DNA of 64,000 nucleotides from Legionella bononiensis (GTDB lineage Bacteria; Pseudomonadota; Gammaproteobacteria; Legionellales; Legionellaceae): NCBI RefSeq assembly GCF_016786215.1, contig NZ_JADOBG010000003.1, positions 62,001 to 126,000 of the forward strand, read 5' to 3'. Shown piece by piece: positions 9,741 to 17,933 of this stretch (position 1 is its first letter; each line of letters starts with the position of its first letter). The notes under the pieces were generated by a model. It saw only the letters and a program-made list of their open reading frames with translations, ran no database searches and was not told where the DNA came from. The position numbers and the translations under genes were made by a program.

Positions 9741-11180
9741 ATGGAATGGGATACCGTAATTGGGCTTGAAGTACATGCTCAATTAAAAACAAAATCCAAA
9801 TTATTTTCAGGGGCATCGACTGCCTTTGGCGCAGTACCTAACTCACATACCTGTTTTATTGACTCTGGATTACCTGGAGTATTACCTGTATTAAACCAGC
9901 AAGCAGTGATTATGGCTATTCAATTAGGATTGGCAATCAATGCGGATATTAATGATTTATCCATATTCGAAAGAAAAAATTATTTTTACCCTGACCTGCC
10001 AAAAGGCTATCAAATCAGTCAATTCCAAAAACCTATAGTCAGTAATGGGCAACTGAAAATCCAACTGGATGATGGCAGTCTTAAAATAGTAGACATTGTT
10101 CGAGCACATCTGGAGGAGGATGCGGGAAAATCCTTGCACGAAGCTCACAATGATTATACGGGGATTGATTTAAATCGCGCGGGCACACCATTACTTGAAA
10201 TTGTTACTGCTCCCTGCCTGTATTCTGCAGAAGAGGCCATTAAATACTTAAAAACACTTCATCAACTCGTAAGATTTCTGGGTATTTGCGATGGTAATAT
10301 GCAAGAGGGCTCTTTCAGATGCGACGTCAATCTGTCCATTAAACCTAAAGGTTCTACAGTTCTGGGTACCCGAACGGAACTCAAAAATTTGAACTCATTC
10401 AGATTTATTGAAAAAGCTATCGCATTTGAACGTTCAAGACATCAGGATGTACTAGAAAGTGGGAAACAAATAATTCAGGAAACACGTCTTTATAATCCTG
10501 ATACGAATTCAACGCATGCGATGAGAGATAAAGAGAATGAAAACGATTATCGATATTTTCCTGATCCTGATTTATTACCCATTCAAGTAACTCGCTTTCA
10601 AATCGCAGAAATAAAAAATAACCTACCTGATTTACCCGAACAAATTGCTCGGGAATTAAAAGCAATTCCCTCTTTAAATGATGAGGATATGAATTTTATA
10701 TTATCATCCCCAGAAGCATATCAATTTTATAAAACTGTAAAAACCTACACCAACAGTACGGATAAATTGATTATTAACTGGTTAAAAGGACAGTATGCTG
10801 CTTCCCTCAATGAACATAATTTGTCTTTTGAGACACCACCCATTTCAGCGCAAACTATGGCTAAGTTATTGGATAAAATTCAAGATAATACAATTTCTTC
10901 GAATATCGCGAAAATTATTTTCACCAAACTCTGGGATGGTGAGGATGATGTTGACGCCATAATACAACGCGAAGGCTATCAACAAATGGATAATAGTGCC
11001 GCTCTCGAAGAAATGATAGTAAAAATCATTCACCAATATCCAGATCAGGCAGCAGAATATAAAGCAGGCAAAGAAAAACTGCTCGGATTTTTTGTCGGTC
11101 AAATTATGAAACAGACCAAAGGACAGGCAAATCCGGAGCAAATCAATGCCTTAGTTAAAAAACATCTTATTTCCAGCTAA
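9741..11180 (+). CDS. gatB: Asp-tRNA(Asn)/Glu-tRNA(Gln) amidotransferase subunit B
   Basis: This subunit binds the misacylated tRNA, activates the side-chain carboxylate with ATP and transfers ammonia. The 479-residue protein starts with WDTVIGLEVHAQLKTKSKLFSG and contains the FERKNYFYPDLPKGYQISQ and EGSFRCDVNLSI motifs of the kinase domain, followed by the helical and YqeY-like tail domains (VGQIMKQTKGQANPEQINALVKKHL). It ends the gatCAB operon and is followed by a strong hairpin. Confidence 0.96.
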   Translation: MEWDTVIGLEVHAQLKTKSKLFSGASTAFGAVPNSHTCFIDSGLPGVLPVLNQQAVIMAIQLGLAINADINDLSIFERKNYFYPDLPKGYQISQFQKPIVSNGQLKIQLDDGSLKIVDIVRAHLEEDAGKSLHEAHNDYTGIDLNRAGTPLLEIVTAPCLYSAEEAIKYLKTLHQLVRFLGICDGNMQEGSFRCDVNLSIKPKGSTVLGTRTELKNLNSFRFIEKAIAFERSRHQDVLESGKQIIQETRLYNPDTNSTHAMRDKENENDYRYFPDPDLLPIQVTRFQIAEIKNNLPDLPEQIARELKAIPSLNDEDMNFILSSPEAYQFYKTVKTYTNSTDKLIINWLKGQYAASLNEHNLSFETPPISAQTMAKLLDKIQDNTISSNIAKIIFTKLWDGEDDVDAIIQREGYQQMDNSAALEEMIVKIIHQYPDQAAEYKAGKEKLLGFFVGQIMKQTKGQANPEQINALVKKHLISS

Positions 11181-11200
11181 TAGTTCTGCATTATTTTAAC

Positions 11201-11233
11201 AAAGCCTGACATAAATCCAGCTTATCAGGCTTT
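11201..11233 (+). terminator. Hairpin terminator after gatB
   Basis: Perfect 9-bp arms AAAGCCTGA / TCAGGCTTT enclose a 15-nt loop, 20 bp past the gatB stop. There is no long T-run, so termination strength is uncertain. Confidence 0.65.
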
Positions 11234-11288
11234 ACTACCCCTGCTTAATCAACTTATTGCCGCATGTGATATTTAGTGATATTGACAA

Positions 11289-11321
11289 CTTAATATTGAG
11301 TTAATGTGAGTTCGATATAAT
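11289..11321 (+). promoter_or_regulatory. PmrA-type tandem box and -10 element
   Basis: CTTAATATT (11289-11297), GA, then GTTAATGTG (11300-11308) form a tandem direct repeat with an 11-bp period. The first half-site equals the published Legionella PmrA half-site cTTAATatT, and the second keeps TTAAT. A TATAAT follows at 11316-11321, placing the box over the -35 region, where PmrA acts as activator. TTGACA at 11282 is too far (28 bp) to serve as the -35 for this -10. Confidence 0.6.
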
Positions 11322-11353
11322 CATCTCTAAAGCAGTATCTGGAGGTAATAATA

Positions 11354-12184
11354 ATGAGTAACAGGTCTTTAAATTTAATTTACTCTTCCAAAACGAACAA
11401 ACCCTCTAATTTTTTTAGTAAAATAAAACTGATGAATAATATCGTTCTGAAATTTAAAAAAGAGGACATAATTAATGATTTTAGTAGCGATGATGAAACG
11501 GAAATAGGAAGATCCGATTCCTATGCCGTTTTTCCGGAACTAGTGCAGCAGGTGAAACAACAACACCAAATTACACTTGATGACTTCAGAACTAGTTTAG
11601 CACGCCGTGGTATTTCTGATCGTACCTTTCAAAACAAAATATTGTCTCTAATATTACAAAGTAAAGCCGGGATACAATTTGGCCTGGGTTCTGCCTTCAA
11701 TGCTTTATTTACTGACAGTCAACACCAATTTTATTTAACGGCTGATTACAATCTCAGTATTGAAGTAAAAAATAATCAACGAGTGAAACTTATCTATTCA
11801 GCCGGTTGGCGAGATATTACCAAAACCACCACAGAACCTGAGTTAACTGCCAGAACGGAGGTTGATATTACTCCAAATCGAGTTGCTCTCGATAAATGCA
11901 TCATTACTCAAATTTCTGATAGCCCAGAAGCTAAAAACGCGTTTGCTTATCTGGAGTCAAACCAGGTGAATATAGTTCAAAAAATTATTTTATTTTTAAT
12001 GAATTACTTTAATCTCAATTCAGATATCGAAATCGAAAACGTTTACTATGATAAAACACCATGGAATTTAAATACCAGGAGATATGAATCAGTGGTGCAA
12101 AATGATGAGCTAAATGAGTGGGATGAATCAGAGGATGACGCCCCTTCGGCAGATGGATTGACTCCGACGTTAACATCCCATTAA
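11354..12184 (+). CDS. Orphan protein, candidate PmrA-controlled Dot/Icm effector
   Basis: I do not recognise a fold in this 276-residue protein. It is soluble, with no signal peptide or membrane segment. A central region (about 85-190) looks alpha/beta with several amphipathic strands. The last 30 residues are strongly acidic (DELNEWDESEDDAPSADG) followed by a short polar tail, resembling the E-block secretion signals of Dot/Icm substrates. A strong ribosome site, GGAGG, lies 10 bp before the ATG, and a PmrA-like box precedes the promoter. It is monocistronic between gatB and rnpB and followed by a two-part hairpin. The effector assignment is inferred from the promoter and tail, not from homology. 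Confidence 0.7.
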   Translation: MSNRSLNLIYSSKTNKPSNFFSKIKLMNNIVLKFKKEDIINDFSSDDETEIGRSDSYAVFPELVQQVKQQHQITLDDFRTSLARRGISDRTFQNKILSLILQSKAGIQFGLGSAFNALFTDSQHQFYLTADYNLSIEVKNNQRVKLIYSAGWRDITKTTTEPELTARTEVDITPNRVALDKCIITQISDSPEAKNAFAYLESNQVNIVQKIILFLMNYFNLNSDIEIENVYYDKTPWNLNTRRYESVVQNDELNEWDESEDDAPSADGLTPTLTSH

Positions 12185-12196
12185 TTATTTAAAAGA

Positions 12197-12254
12197 GACT
12201 GAATGATTATTTATAGTGACTTAAGAGGTAATCAAATAGTCACTCGAATCAGTC
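12197..12254 (+). terminator. Two-part hairpin after the orphan gene
   Basis: Inner arms AGTGACT (12215) / AGTCACT (12238) and outer arms GACTGA (12197) / TCAGTC (12249) can form an extended stem directly after the stop codon. It has no T-run on either side, so a terminator role is likely but not certain. Confidence 0.45.
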
Positions 12255-12387
12255 ATCAATAAATAGTAATAAGATAATTGCAAACTGTCGTTTAAAAGGT
12301 TTTTATGTTAGATCAAATACCGCAAACTCAAACATCAAAACGTGAAGTTTATGTCACAGGTAGTGACAACATAATGAAGAATAAAAA

Positions 12388-12781
12388 GGAGTCGGTCGAT
12401 AAGCCGGGTTCTGTCGCGGACAATCATTCATCTGGGACACACGTCACCGTATGCCTCAAGCGACCTACCCGAATCCCGTGCGGGCCGCACGATATGACTT
12501 TGCAGTCAAATGGATTCCTATTTGGTCTTGCTCCGGGTGGGGTTTTCCCTGCCACGACTGTTGCCAATCGTGCGGTGCGCTCTTACCGCACCATTTCACC
12601 CTTACCCGCTTGCTCTAATCAATTTAAGAACGAGCCTCAAAATGAAGAACAAGCGGGCGGTATATTTTCTGTGGCACTTTCCGTAGGTTCACACCTCCCA
12701 GGAGTTACCTGGCACCCTGCCCTTTGGAGCCCGGACTTTCCTCCCTTTGTCGAAACAAAGAGCGATTGCCTGACCGACTCT
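12388..12781 (-). ncRNA. rnpB: RNase P RNA (class A)
   Basis: This is the catalytic RNA that matures tRNA 5' ends. Read leftwards it contains the universal segments GGAGGAAAGTCCGGGCTCC near the 5' end, CAGGGTGCCAGGTAACTCCTGG, GGTAAGGGTGAAATGGTGCG and GTAAGAGCGCACC, the CACCCGGAGCAAGACCAAATAG core, and ACAGAACCCGGCTTATCG near the 3' end. The ends pair as helix P1 (GAGTCGGTC with GACCGACTC), setting the limits at about 12781 and 12388. The P12 arm is long (CCGCTTGTTCT pairing with AGAGCAAGCGG). A T-run (CCTTTTTATTC) follows the 3' end as terminator. TACTAT just upstream of the 5' end is a possible -10. Confidence 0.97.
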
Positions 12782-12885
12782 GTTATCAATAGTAGCAGAG
12801 TGCTTACCTAAAGACCACATATACCGATGAATAAATACTGAAAACTACTGAAGAAAGTGCTGTATCCAGATAATAAATATCCAAA

Positions 12886-13173
12886 TTAGAAATCACGAGT
12901 TCCAATAAATTCATCATCAAAATAACGTTTCAGTTTGGTGCGTAAAGTACCACGGCTAACACCAAGAACTCGAGCTGCTTTTGATTGGTTGTAACGAGTA
13001 AGTTCCATAACAGTGCGAAATAATGGAGCTTCTACTTCTTCAACGATTAATTGATATAAATTTAAATTCGCATCCTTATTACCAACACTGGTTAAATAAC
13101 CTTTTACTGCACTAATAACTTGATGCGACAGTGCTTCGTTACCTTGAACCACTTCTTGCATAACTGCATTCAT
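12886..13173 (-). CDS. fis: Fis-family nucleoid protein
   Basis: This DNA-binding and bending nucleoid protein has 95 residues. The C-terminal half holds the Fis helix-turn-helix: LTRYNQSKAARVLGVSRGTLRTKLKRY, close to the [23 protein letters not shown] of enteric Fis. The N-terminal half would form the dimer and the invertase-contact arms. Legionella carries several Fis paralogues that control virulence-factor genes; by position this should be Fis3 (lpg1743 by memory, unverified). A clear AGGAG lies 7 bp before the ATG. Unlike enteric fis it is not linked to dusB. Confidence 0.92.
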   Translation of the reverse strand: MNAVMQEVVQGNEALSHQVISAVKGYLTSVGNKDANLNLYQLIVEEVEAPLFRTVMELTRYNQSKAARVLGVSRGTLRTKLKRYFDDEFIGTRDF

Positions 13174-13210
13174 TTTAATCTCCTAGTACAAAATAATGAA
13201 TAATATATTA

Positions 13211-13276
13211 TGTTCGGCAGATCCACGCACCGAACACCATGACCGATATAATAGCAAATATCTCAAAGAGTGTAAA
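13211..13276 (-). promoter_or_regulatory. fis promoter and leader hairpin
   Basis: Reading leftwards, TTTACA (13276-13271) and TATTAT (13253-13248) are 17 bp apart. The predicted leader of about 65 nt contains an inverted repeat, TGTTCGG (13211-13217) / CCGAACA (13230-13236). The rest of the 436-bp gap before the next gene (13277-13609) is very AT-rich and shows no gene. Confidence 0.55.
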
Positions 13277-13609
13277 CATTGTTTCAATGATATTCATTTC
13301 TTAAGGAAATATTAAGAAGATTTATTGTATCATTTTCGAAAGGATTGTTAAAATAATTGTATGATTTATTTAAAAATAAAAGTCATTTAAAGCCATGTAA
13401 AAAATTTAAATATTTTTTTGTTTATTGAAAGATTATTAATTGATTAACAAGTCTTTATGATTTGTCCTAAGAGATTCTTACACAATATGCATGTAACTTA
13501 ATGTTTTAGATTAAACTATGTTACATCGGTGAAATAAGAAATATCTTACTACGAGCGCTTCATGTTATGTTATAAATGCAGATCTATTGGTTTAATACTG
13601 GTTAAAAAT

Positions 13610-14215
13610 TTACAGGAGCAAGCAAGAACAGGTGTTTTCATCAAGAATGTGTTCCTTCACTGGATACTCAGTACACTCTTCAAGATGTGGCACTTTATGA
13701 AAAACCAAATCGTGCTCAAATTTCTCAACCCCGTGTTTGCCTTTGTTGTTAATCATATAACGATCACAATCAAACAGAATTTGAATTTTGCTCGTGAATC
13801 CCACGCTGTGCAAATACTCGGAATGGATATCACCAATTTCATTTAAATCGGGATGCCTGGAAGGATTTCCAGGAGTGGCAATAATAATAGATACAGTTGA
13901 CAAATCGGTTTCAGATTTGATTTGCGAAGCAATCCATCCTGCATATCTCGGACCAGGACTGGTCGCATGATAGATTATTGCTTTTTCAACACCATCATAA
14001 TTAGTGAAAGAAAAAATATACGCACTGCACGTTATAAGAGGAACCGCCGTCAGTGTTATGGTATGCTCACTTTGTCGATTAATGACTACACCTCTGATAC
14101 AACTGGATTTAAGTTCCGTTATCATCACTAATTTATTTTTATCAGGATGTTCAAAACAAAGATCTAAAGATGGTTTTTCCAAAGGCCTTCTTTTATAAAA
14201 TCCAGTTTCGTACAT
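13610..14215 (-). CDS. Small protein with C-terminal CaaX box and a CheD/CNF-like Cys-His pattern
   Basis: This 201-residue protein is unrecognised by overall similarity. It ends CSCLLL, a perfect eukaryotic CaaX prenylation box (C198-L-L-L, where terminal Leu favours geranylgeranylation) with a neighbouring C196 available for palmitoylation. Cys63 in LITCSAYIFSF, followed 20 residues later by His83 in KAIIYHATSPG, resembles the beta-strand Cys/His arrangement of CheD- and CNF-type glutamine deamidases; this is a weak pattern match. There is no signal peptide. I start at the ATG preceded by GGGAGAG rather than a TTG 11 codons upstream. It lies between fis and the PP2C-like gene in what looks like inserted DNA. 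The likely role is a host-membrane-targeted effector (inference). Confidence 0.6.
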   Translation of the reverse strand: MYETGFYKRRPLEKPSLDLCFEHPDKNKLVMITELKSSCIRGVVINRQSEHTITLTAVPLITCSAYIFSFTNYDGVEKAIIYHATSPGPRYAGWIASQIKSETDLSTVSIIIATPGNPSRHPDLNEIGDIHSEYLHSVGFTSKIQILFDCDRYMINNKGKHGVEKFEHDLVFHKVPHLEECTEYPVKEHILDENTCSCLLL

Positions 14216-14312
14216 GGAGGCTTCTCTCCCTATTTGAGCCAGTTGCAACAGTTCGCAATGATAAGTTTTACCAAAAAGACAGGTATCAGATTAAGATATT
14301 CATCAGGTAATG

Positions 14313-14332
14313 TGCTCATGCTAACATGAGCA
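14313..14332. repeat. Perfect palindrome upstream of the CaaX-box gene
   Basis: TGCTCATG-CTAA-CATGAGCA forms a perfect 8-bp stem, flanked on the plus strand by eight A. On the coding (minus) strand the T-run precedes the stem, so it is not an intrinsic terminator for that direction. It lies about 100 bp upstream of the CaaX-box gene and could be an operator. Confidence 0.4.
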
Positions 14333-14440
14333 AAAAAAAGTGACAATGTCTTCAATGGACAGTACAAAGCCAACAAGTAAAAAACTGAATAGGACAAGAT
14401 AGAACAAGAAACGTAGTTCTTTTTCCAATTATCAATAAAC

Positions 14441-14460
14441 GCCCCCATTTTAGTGGGGGC
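14441..14460 (-). terminator. GC hairpin after the PP2C-like gene
   Basis: Perfect 7-bp arms GCCCCCA / TGGGGGC with a 6-nt loop lie 21 bp past the PP2C-like stop codon and are followed on the minus strand by GTTTATT. This is a plausible intrinsic terminator. Confidence 0.6.
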
Positions 14461-14481
14461 AAATAGTTACAAGAGAAGAGA

Positions 14482-17079
14482 TTAGTTCCTTCCTGAAGGA
14501 GCTGCTAGTTCCTTAACAGTATGTTCCAGAGCATCAAGTTTTTCTTCTGAGTCTGTTTTAAAGAACAAGAAATTACCTGTAACAGCCTTATTGATAAGTC
14601 CTGCAACTACAAACCCTACTCCAAGACCTGCGATAAATAGAGCCAGGTTACCCAGGATTTCCTTCCATCCACGATGAGTTTCCAGAACAGGGCGAACTTC
14701 CGCTATGACCTCAGTGCATGCGTCTCCAAATTCTTTCAGAGTACTGTTCTTGTTCACATAATGGTCTACAGCTGCAGCAGTAATCGCCTCATGCAGTTTA
14801 TAGGCTGAATTGGATGCTTCTTGAACCTGTGACGCTTTTCTAAAGTTATTTTGCTTCCGTAATTCAACAGCATAATAATGCATATTAATGCTTTTTTGGA
14901 GAATTAAATCCAATTGAACCTGAAGTTTTTGTGGAATTTCTTGATGCGAACCATTAACAGGTTGATCTGCCTCTAAGGTTCCAACCACATCGAGTGTCTC
15001 TGCATGACCAGCTGGAATTGTTACGTTTTCAAAATCTGATTTAACATCTTGTTCATGAGATGCTAAGTCCACTTCAGTTTTAATGTCAACAACCTCATTG
15101 ATAGGATTTTGTACTGGTCTGGATTCTGCTCTATGAGGATCAAAATTTGGATCAAACACCTCAAGTTTCTTTATTTTTTTACAATTCGCTACAACACTCT
15201 CTCTTTCTTCCAAACTGATATCTTGATTGAACATGCATTTGGTTAAAATGGTTTTTACCTCATACGCATAACTTAATGATTCAAAAGAGTGATTACTATT
15301 TAATGAGCTAGTCATGGTGTTTGATGAATTGACGGTAATCAAAGAAAATGGCAACAAACATTCAAATTGAACTTCTGGATAGGATGTAGCTTTTAAAGAT
15401 AAAAACGGGATGAGCTTTTTATCATTTTTATCAATTTCTTGTATACGTATCGTATAAGTATCTCCTCCATTGCCAGCATATTCAATCAATAATTTGCCAA
15501 TCTTGGCTATCCCAAGATCATGACGTGATGCGTGCTTAGGTAAAATGACGAAATCTTCATCTTCATATAACCTGATGTCTAATTCATCAGGACTTATTGC
15601 TTGTAAATCTGAAATATTATACATGTGAGTCCATGCAGCGACATATTGATCACCTACTTTTTTATAAGAGGCACTAGGACTTACCATCCGCTCCAACTCA
15701 CTGATTTTTTTTACAGGACGTTCATACTGTCTCCCTTCATTACCTATAAACGGATAAGCCCTTGACATTGCAACAAAATTTTTAAAGTCAAAACGAGGCT
15801 CAAAATCCGGATATAGCCTTTCGAAGTCTTCAAAGGTCGCTACATTACTTAAATCAAGCTCCGAAATATCACATTTTGCGCTCGATTTTGACGCTAGACT
15901 GCTACTAACAGCTGCAGACACAGGGTTAACTAACTCTTGAACACCACGTACGTCAGTAACCTCAACCTCATTAACAGATTCAACAACTTTAATTATGGGC
16001 CTCTCTTCAGCGAGATGCATCACTTCAGCACTTAATGGCTGGTTGTCTCTCTCAAAGGCTGCTTGTTTTCTATGGACACTTAACTCTTGGGCTGCATAGG
16101 CTGAGAGGCTTAATGCACATTGCTCTTTAAATACTCGAACAATATTCTGGGCAGTGAGTATTGATGTAACAGAACCTCCATGACCATCATAAACACCTAA
16201 AAACACAGGATTTTTTGAATCAAGGGTTAATGATTGAACAGCAACGGACACATTATCATTGGAGCCCTTCGCCAATGCACTGGCTGAGAGTGCTTCTGCC
16301 AGTTCACGTGGGGATAATTGCGTCCCTTTTGCTTCCTCAATTTCCTTTAAGTTACTTAATAAAAAGGCTTCATGATCTTCTTTAGTTTGCTTTTTTTCCC
16401 CTGCTGGTTCCGTATAACCATCACAGGTACTGATGATTTGTATTTTATCAATGTTCTCTTTATCAATGTTACAATCAGCAGCAATTTTATCAAAATTTGT
16501 AATATCTATAGTGGACTCAGCAATAAGCCATCCTTTCTCTTTATAGTAATCGTCCCCAATTGCACGTGAAACTGCAATGCTACCAATAGAAGGTTTTTGT
16601 GGTATAAAAGCTACTCTATTTTTGACAATACGACCACCAGCAGCTTCAACTCGGGCTGTTTCTCCTGGTAAAGTTGGATTATGTGTAACACTATTTAAAC
16701 GGATAACATTAATCACCTTGCCATCCTTGCCATAAACCGCAGCAAATGAAACTGTATCAGCAAGGGTCGCCGTAATTAAATTACCTTTACCATCGTAGAT
16801 GGTTGTTGATGCTGTCGCGCCTGATTCATCCCGTTGTTCGTCAATAATCAGATAACTTGTCCATAAGCGGTGACCAATTTGTTCAGGGCTTAATGAGGTC
16901 AATGTCCCTTTTGCCGTTAAATCTGCTTCAGACAGCAAATGCCAGACTAAAGTGTCTTCTTGCTCTGATCTGTTGCCTTGATTTTCGCAATAGCCAAAAC
17001 CATATTCTGCATTTTCACCCGATACCACCGGATTATCCTGGTCAGGTAGGGATATAATAGTTGTGTTTTCTTTTGACAT
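14482..17079 (-). CDS. Membrane-anchored PP2C-like phosphatase with rearranged motif order, candidate effector
   Basis: This 865-residue protein carries all metal-binding and core motifs of PP2C Ser/Thr phosphatases within residues 25-320, but not in the normal order. NRSEQED (36-42), SGATAS, THNP, ARVEAAGG (142-149), GSIAVSRAIGD (166-176), STCDGY (217-222) and KGSNDNVSV (271-279) run as usual, while FLGVYDGHGG, which should follow the first motif by about 20 residues, appears at 293-302 after the last one. An unrecognised region (430-720) and a helical part follow. A glycine-rich membrane segment is near 808-838 (FIAGLGVGFVVAGLI), then an acidic tail (DSEEKLDALEHTVKE). The tail segment resembles those of known Legionella effectors. 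The ribosome site AAAGGAGT precedes the ATG. It is monocistronic. Confidence 0.75.
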   Translation of the reverse strand: MSKENTTIISLPDQDNPVVSGENAEYGFGYCENQGNRSEQEDTLVWHLLSEADLTAKGTLTSLSPEQIGHRLWTSYLIIDEQRDESGATASTTIYDGKGNLITATLADTVSFAAVYGKDGKVINVIRLNSVTHNPTLPGETARVEAAGGRIVKNRVAFIPQKPSIGSIAVSRAIGDDYYKEKGWLIAESTIDITNFDKIAADCNIDKENIDKIQIISTCDGYTEPAGEKKQTKEDHEAFLLSNLKEIEEAKGTQLSPRELAEALSASALAKGSNDNVSVAVQSLTLDSKNPVFLGVYDGHGGSVTSILTAQNIVRVFKEQCALSLSAYAAQELSVHRKQAAFERDNQPLSAEVMHLAEERPIIKVVESVNEVEVTDVRGVQELVNPVSAAVSSSLASKSSAKCDISELDLSNVATFEDFERLYPDFEPRFDFKNFVAMSRAYPFIGNEGRQYERPVKKISELERMVSPSASYKKVGDQYVAAWTHMYNISDLQAISPDELDIRLYEDEDFVILPKHASRHDLGIAKIGKLLIEYAGNGGDTYTIRIQEIDKNDKKLIPFLSLKATSYPEVQFECLLPFSLITVNSSNTMTSSLNSNHSFESLSYAYEVKTILTKCMFNQDISLEERESVVANCKKIKKLEVFDPNFDPHRAESRPVQNPINEVVDIKTEVDLASHEQDVKSDFENVTIPAGHAETLDVVGTLEADQPVNGSHQEIPQKLQVQLDLILQKSINMHYYAVELRKQNNFRKASQVQEASNSAYKLHEAITAAAVDHYVNKNSTLKEFGDACTEVIAEVRPVLETHRGWKEILGNLALFIAGLGVGFVVAGLINKAVTGNFLFFKTDSEEKLDALEHTVKELAAPSGRN

Positions 17080-17410
17080 AATTTAACTCCTTTCAGTTGG
17101 ATTTAGTCGTAATATTCTTCAAATCAATAATGATGAAATTACTCAATTTTGACCATAATTTGTTCTGGTCTCAATTCAAATTTTAAAGAAAGGGGCTTAA
17201 CAAATAATGAGTCAAAGTGTTCATATGTAACATTGGGTATACAGAATATGAATAATTCAATTTAGTTTTAAGATAGATGCATTCCCATCTGATAATGCGT
17301 ACCAAGCAGAACATGATGTGCCAATTACCAGTTCAGGGATCTTCATATTGATTTCATTGAATTAGATACTAAAAGGCAGTACAAGTTCGATTTATCAGCG
17401 TAATTCTATC

Positions 17411-17558
17411 TACTGGAGAGATAGAACAATTGTACTTACTACTATTATGGATATATTTATCGATCGTCAAGAGATTAGATGGTTATATGGAATTCGTTAG
17501 GAGGTTGAGACCTATTTTCAATAATAATCATATTCGCATTGAGAATTTTAACGGATAG
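17411..17558 (+). pseudogene. Remnant of an IS4-family transposase C-terminus
   Basis: In one frame, DRTIVLTTIMD is followed by a short gap and WLYGIR, an amber codon, then EVETYF. In the next frame comes HIRIENFNG. Together these read as the end of the DDE domain of IS4-like transposases, whose Y-x2-R-x3-E signature (YxxRWxVE) is visible with TAG replacing the Trp codon. A frameshift or small deletion removes the expected Lys. The rest of the element is gone. The 488-bp gap between the PP2C-like gene and iscA also holds an unrelated coding-like scrap at about 17263-17403 (DAFPSDNAYQAEHDVPIT, then DFIELDTKRQYKFDLSA) that I could not identify. Confidence 0.6.
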
Positions 17559-17567
17559 ATACTCCAT

Positions 17568-17933
17568 TTAAGCAACCGTAAAACTCTCTCCACAACCACA
17601 CTGGCCAGTTTGATTAGGATTATTAAAAATAAACTTATAATTTAACCCCTGCTTGACATAATCAACATGCATGTTTTTAAGAAATGGGACACTGGACTTA
17701 TCAATACAGATTAAATAGTCACCAGACAGAGTCATCACAACATCCCCTTCCAATGGCGATTTTACATAATCCACTACATAAGACAGACCTGAACAACCTG
17801 TTTTTTTAACAGACAATCGTACACCATGATTATCAGGGTTTTTATCCAAATAGGAAACCAGGTGCTTAATTGCGGATTCAGTTAAAGTAATCCCCGGATC
17901 AACATTGCTGACGTGTTGCATTACCACGCTCAT
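17568..17933 (-). CDS. iscA: A-type iron-sulfur carrier protein IscA
   Basis: This is an iron-sulfur carrier of the IscA/SufA/ErpA family. The 121-residue protein has the HesB core with the three conserved cysteines: one in VKKTGCSGLSY and two in GQCGCGESF at the C-terminus. It is a little longer than enteric IscA (107) through an N-terminal extension; an internal Met (residue 5) could also start it. Its start overlaps the upstream IscU-like gene by 4 bp. It ends the trmJ-iscS-iscU-iscA operon; hscB, hscA and fdx do not follow. Confidence 0.9.
   Translation of the reverse strand: MSVVMQHVSNVDPGITLTESAIKHLVSYLDKNPDNHGVRLSVKKTGCSGLSYVVDYVKSPLEGDVVMTLSGDYLICIDKSSVPFLKNMHVDYVKQGLNYKFIFNNPNQTGQCGCGESFTVA

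Noticed and set aside
11282..11287. TTGACA as the -35 of the orphan gene at 11354
   Set aside because: It is 28 bp from the TATAAT, too far for sigma-70; the PmrA box better explains the spacing.
12305..12811. 168-codon frame antisense to rnpB
   Set aside because: It lies over the conserved RNase P RNA; its sequence is explained by RNA structure constraints.
14230..14448. 72-codon frame between the PP2C-like gene and the CaaX-box gene
   Set aside because: It has no ribosome-binding site, starts inside the terminator hairpin and shows hydrophobic low-complexity composition. A decayed gene cannot be excluded.
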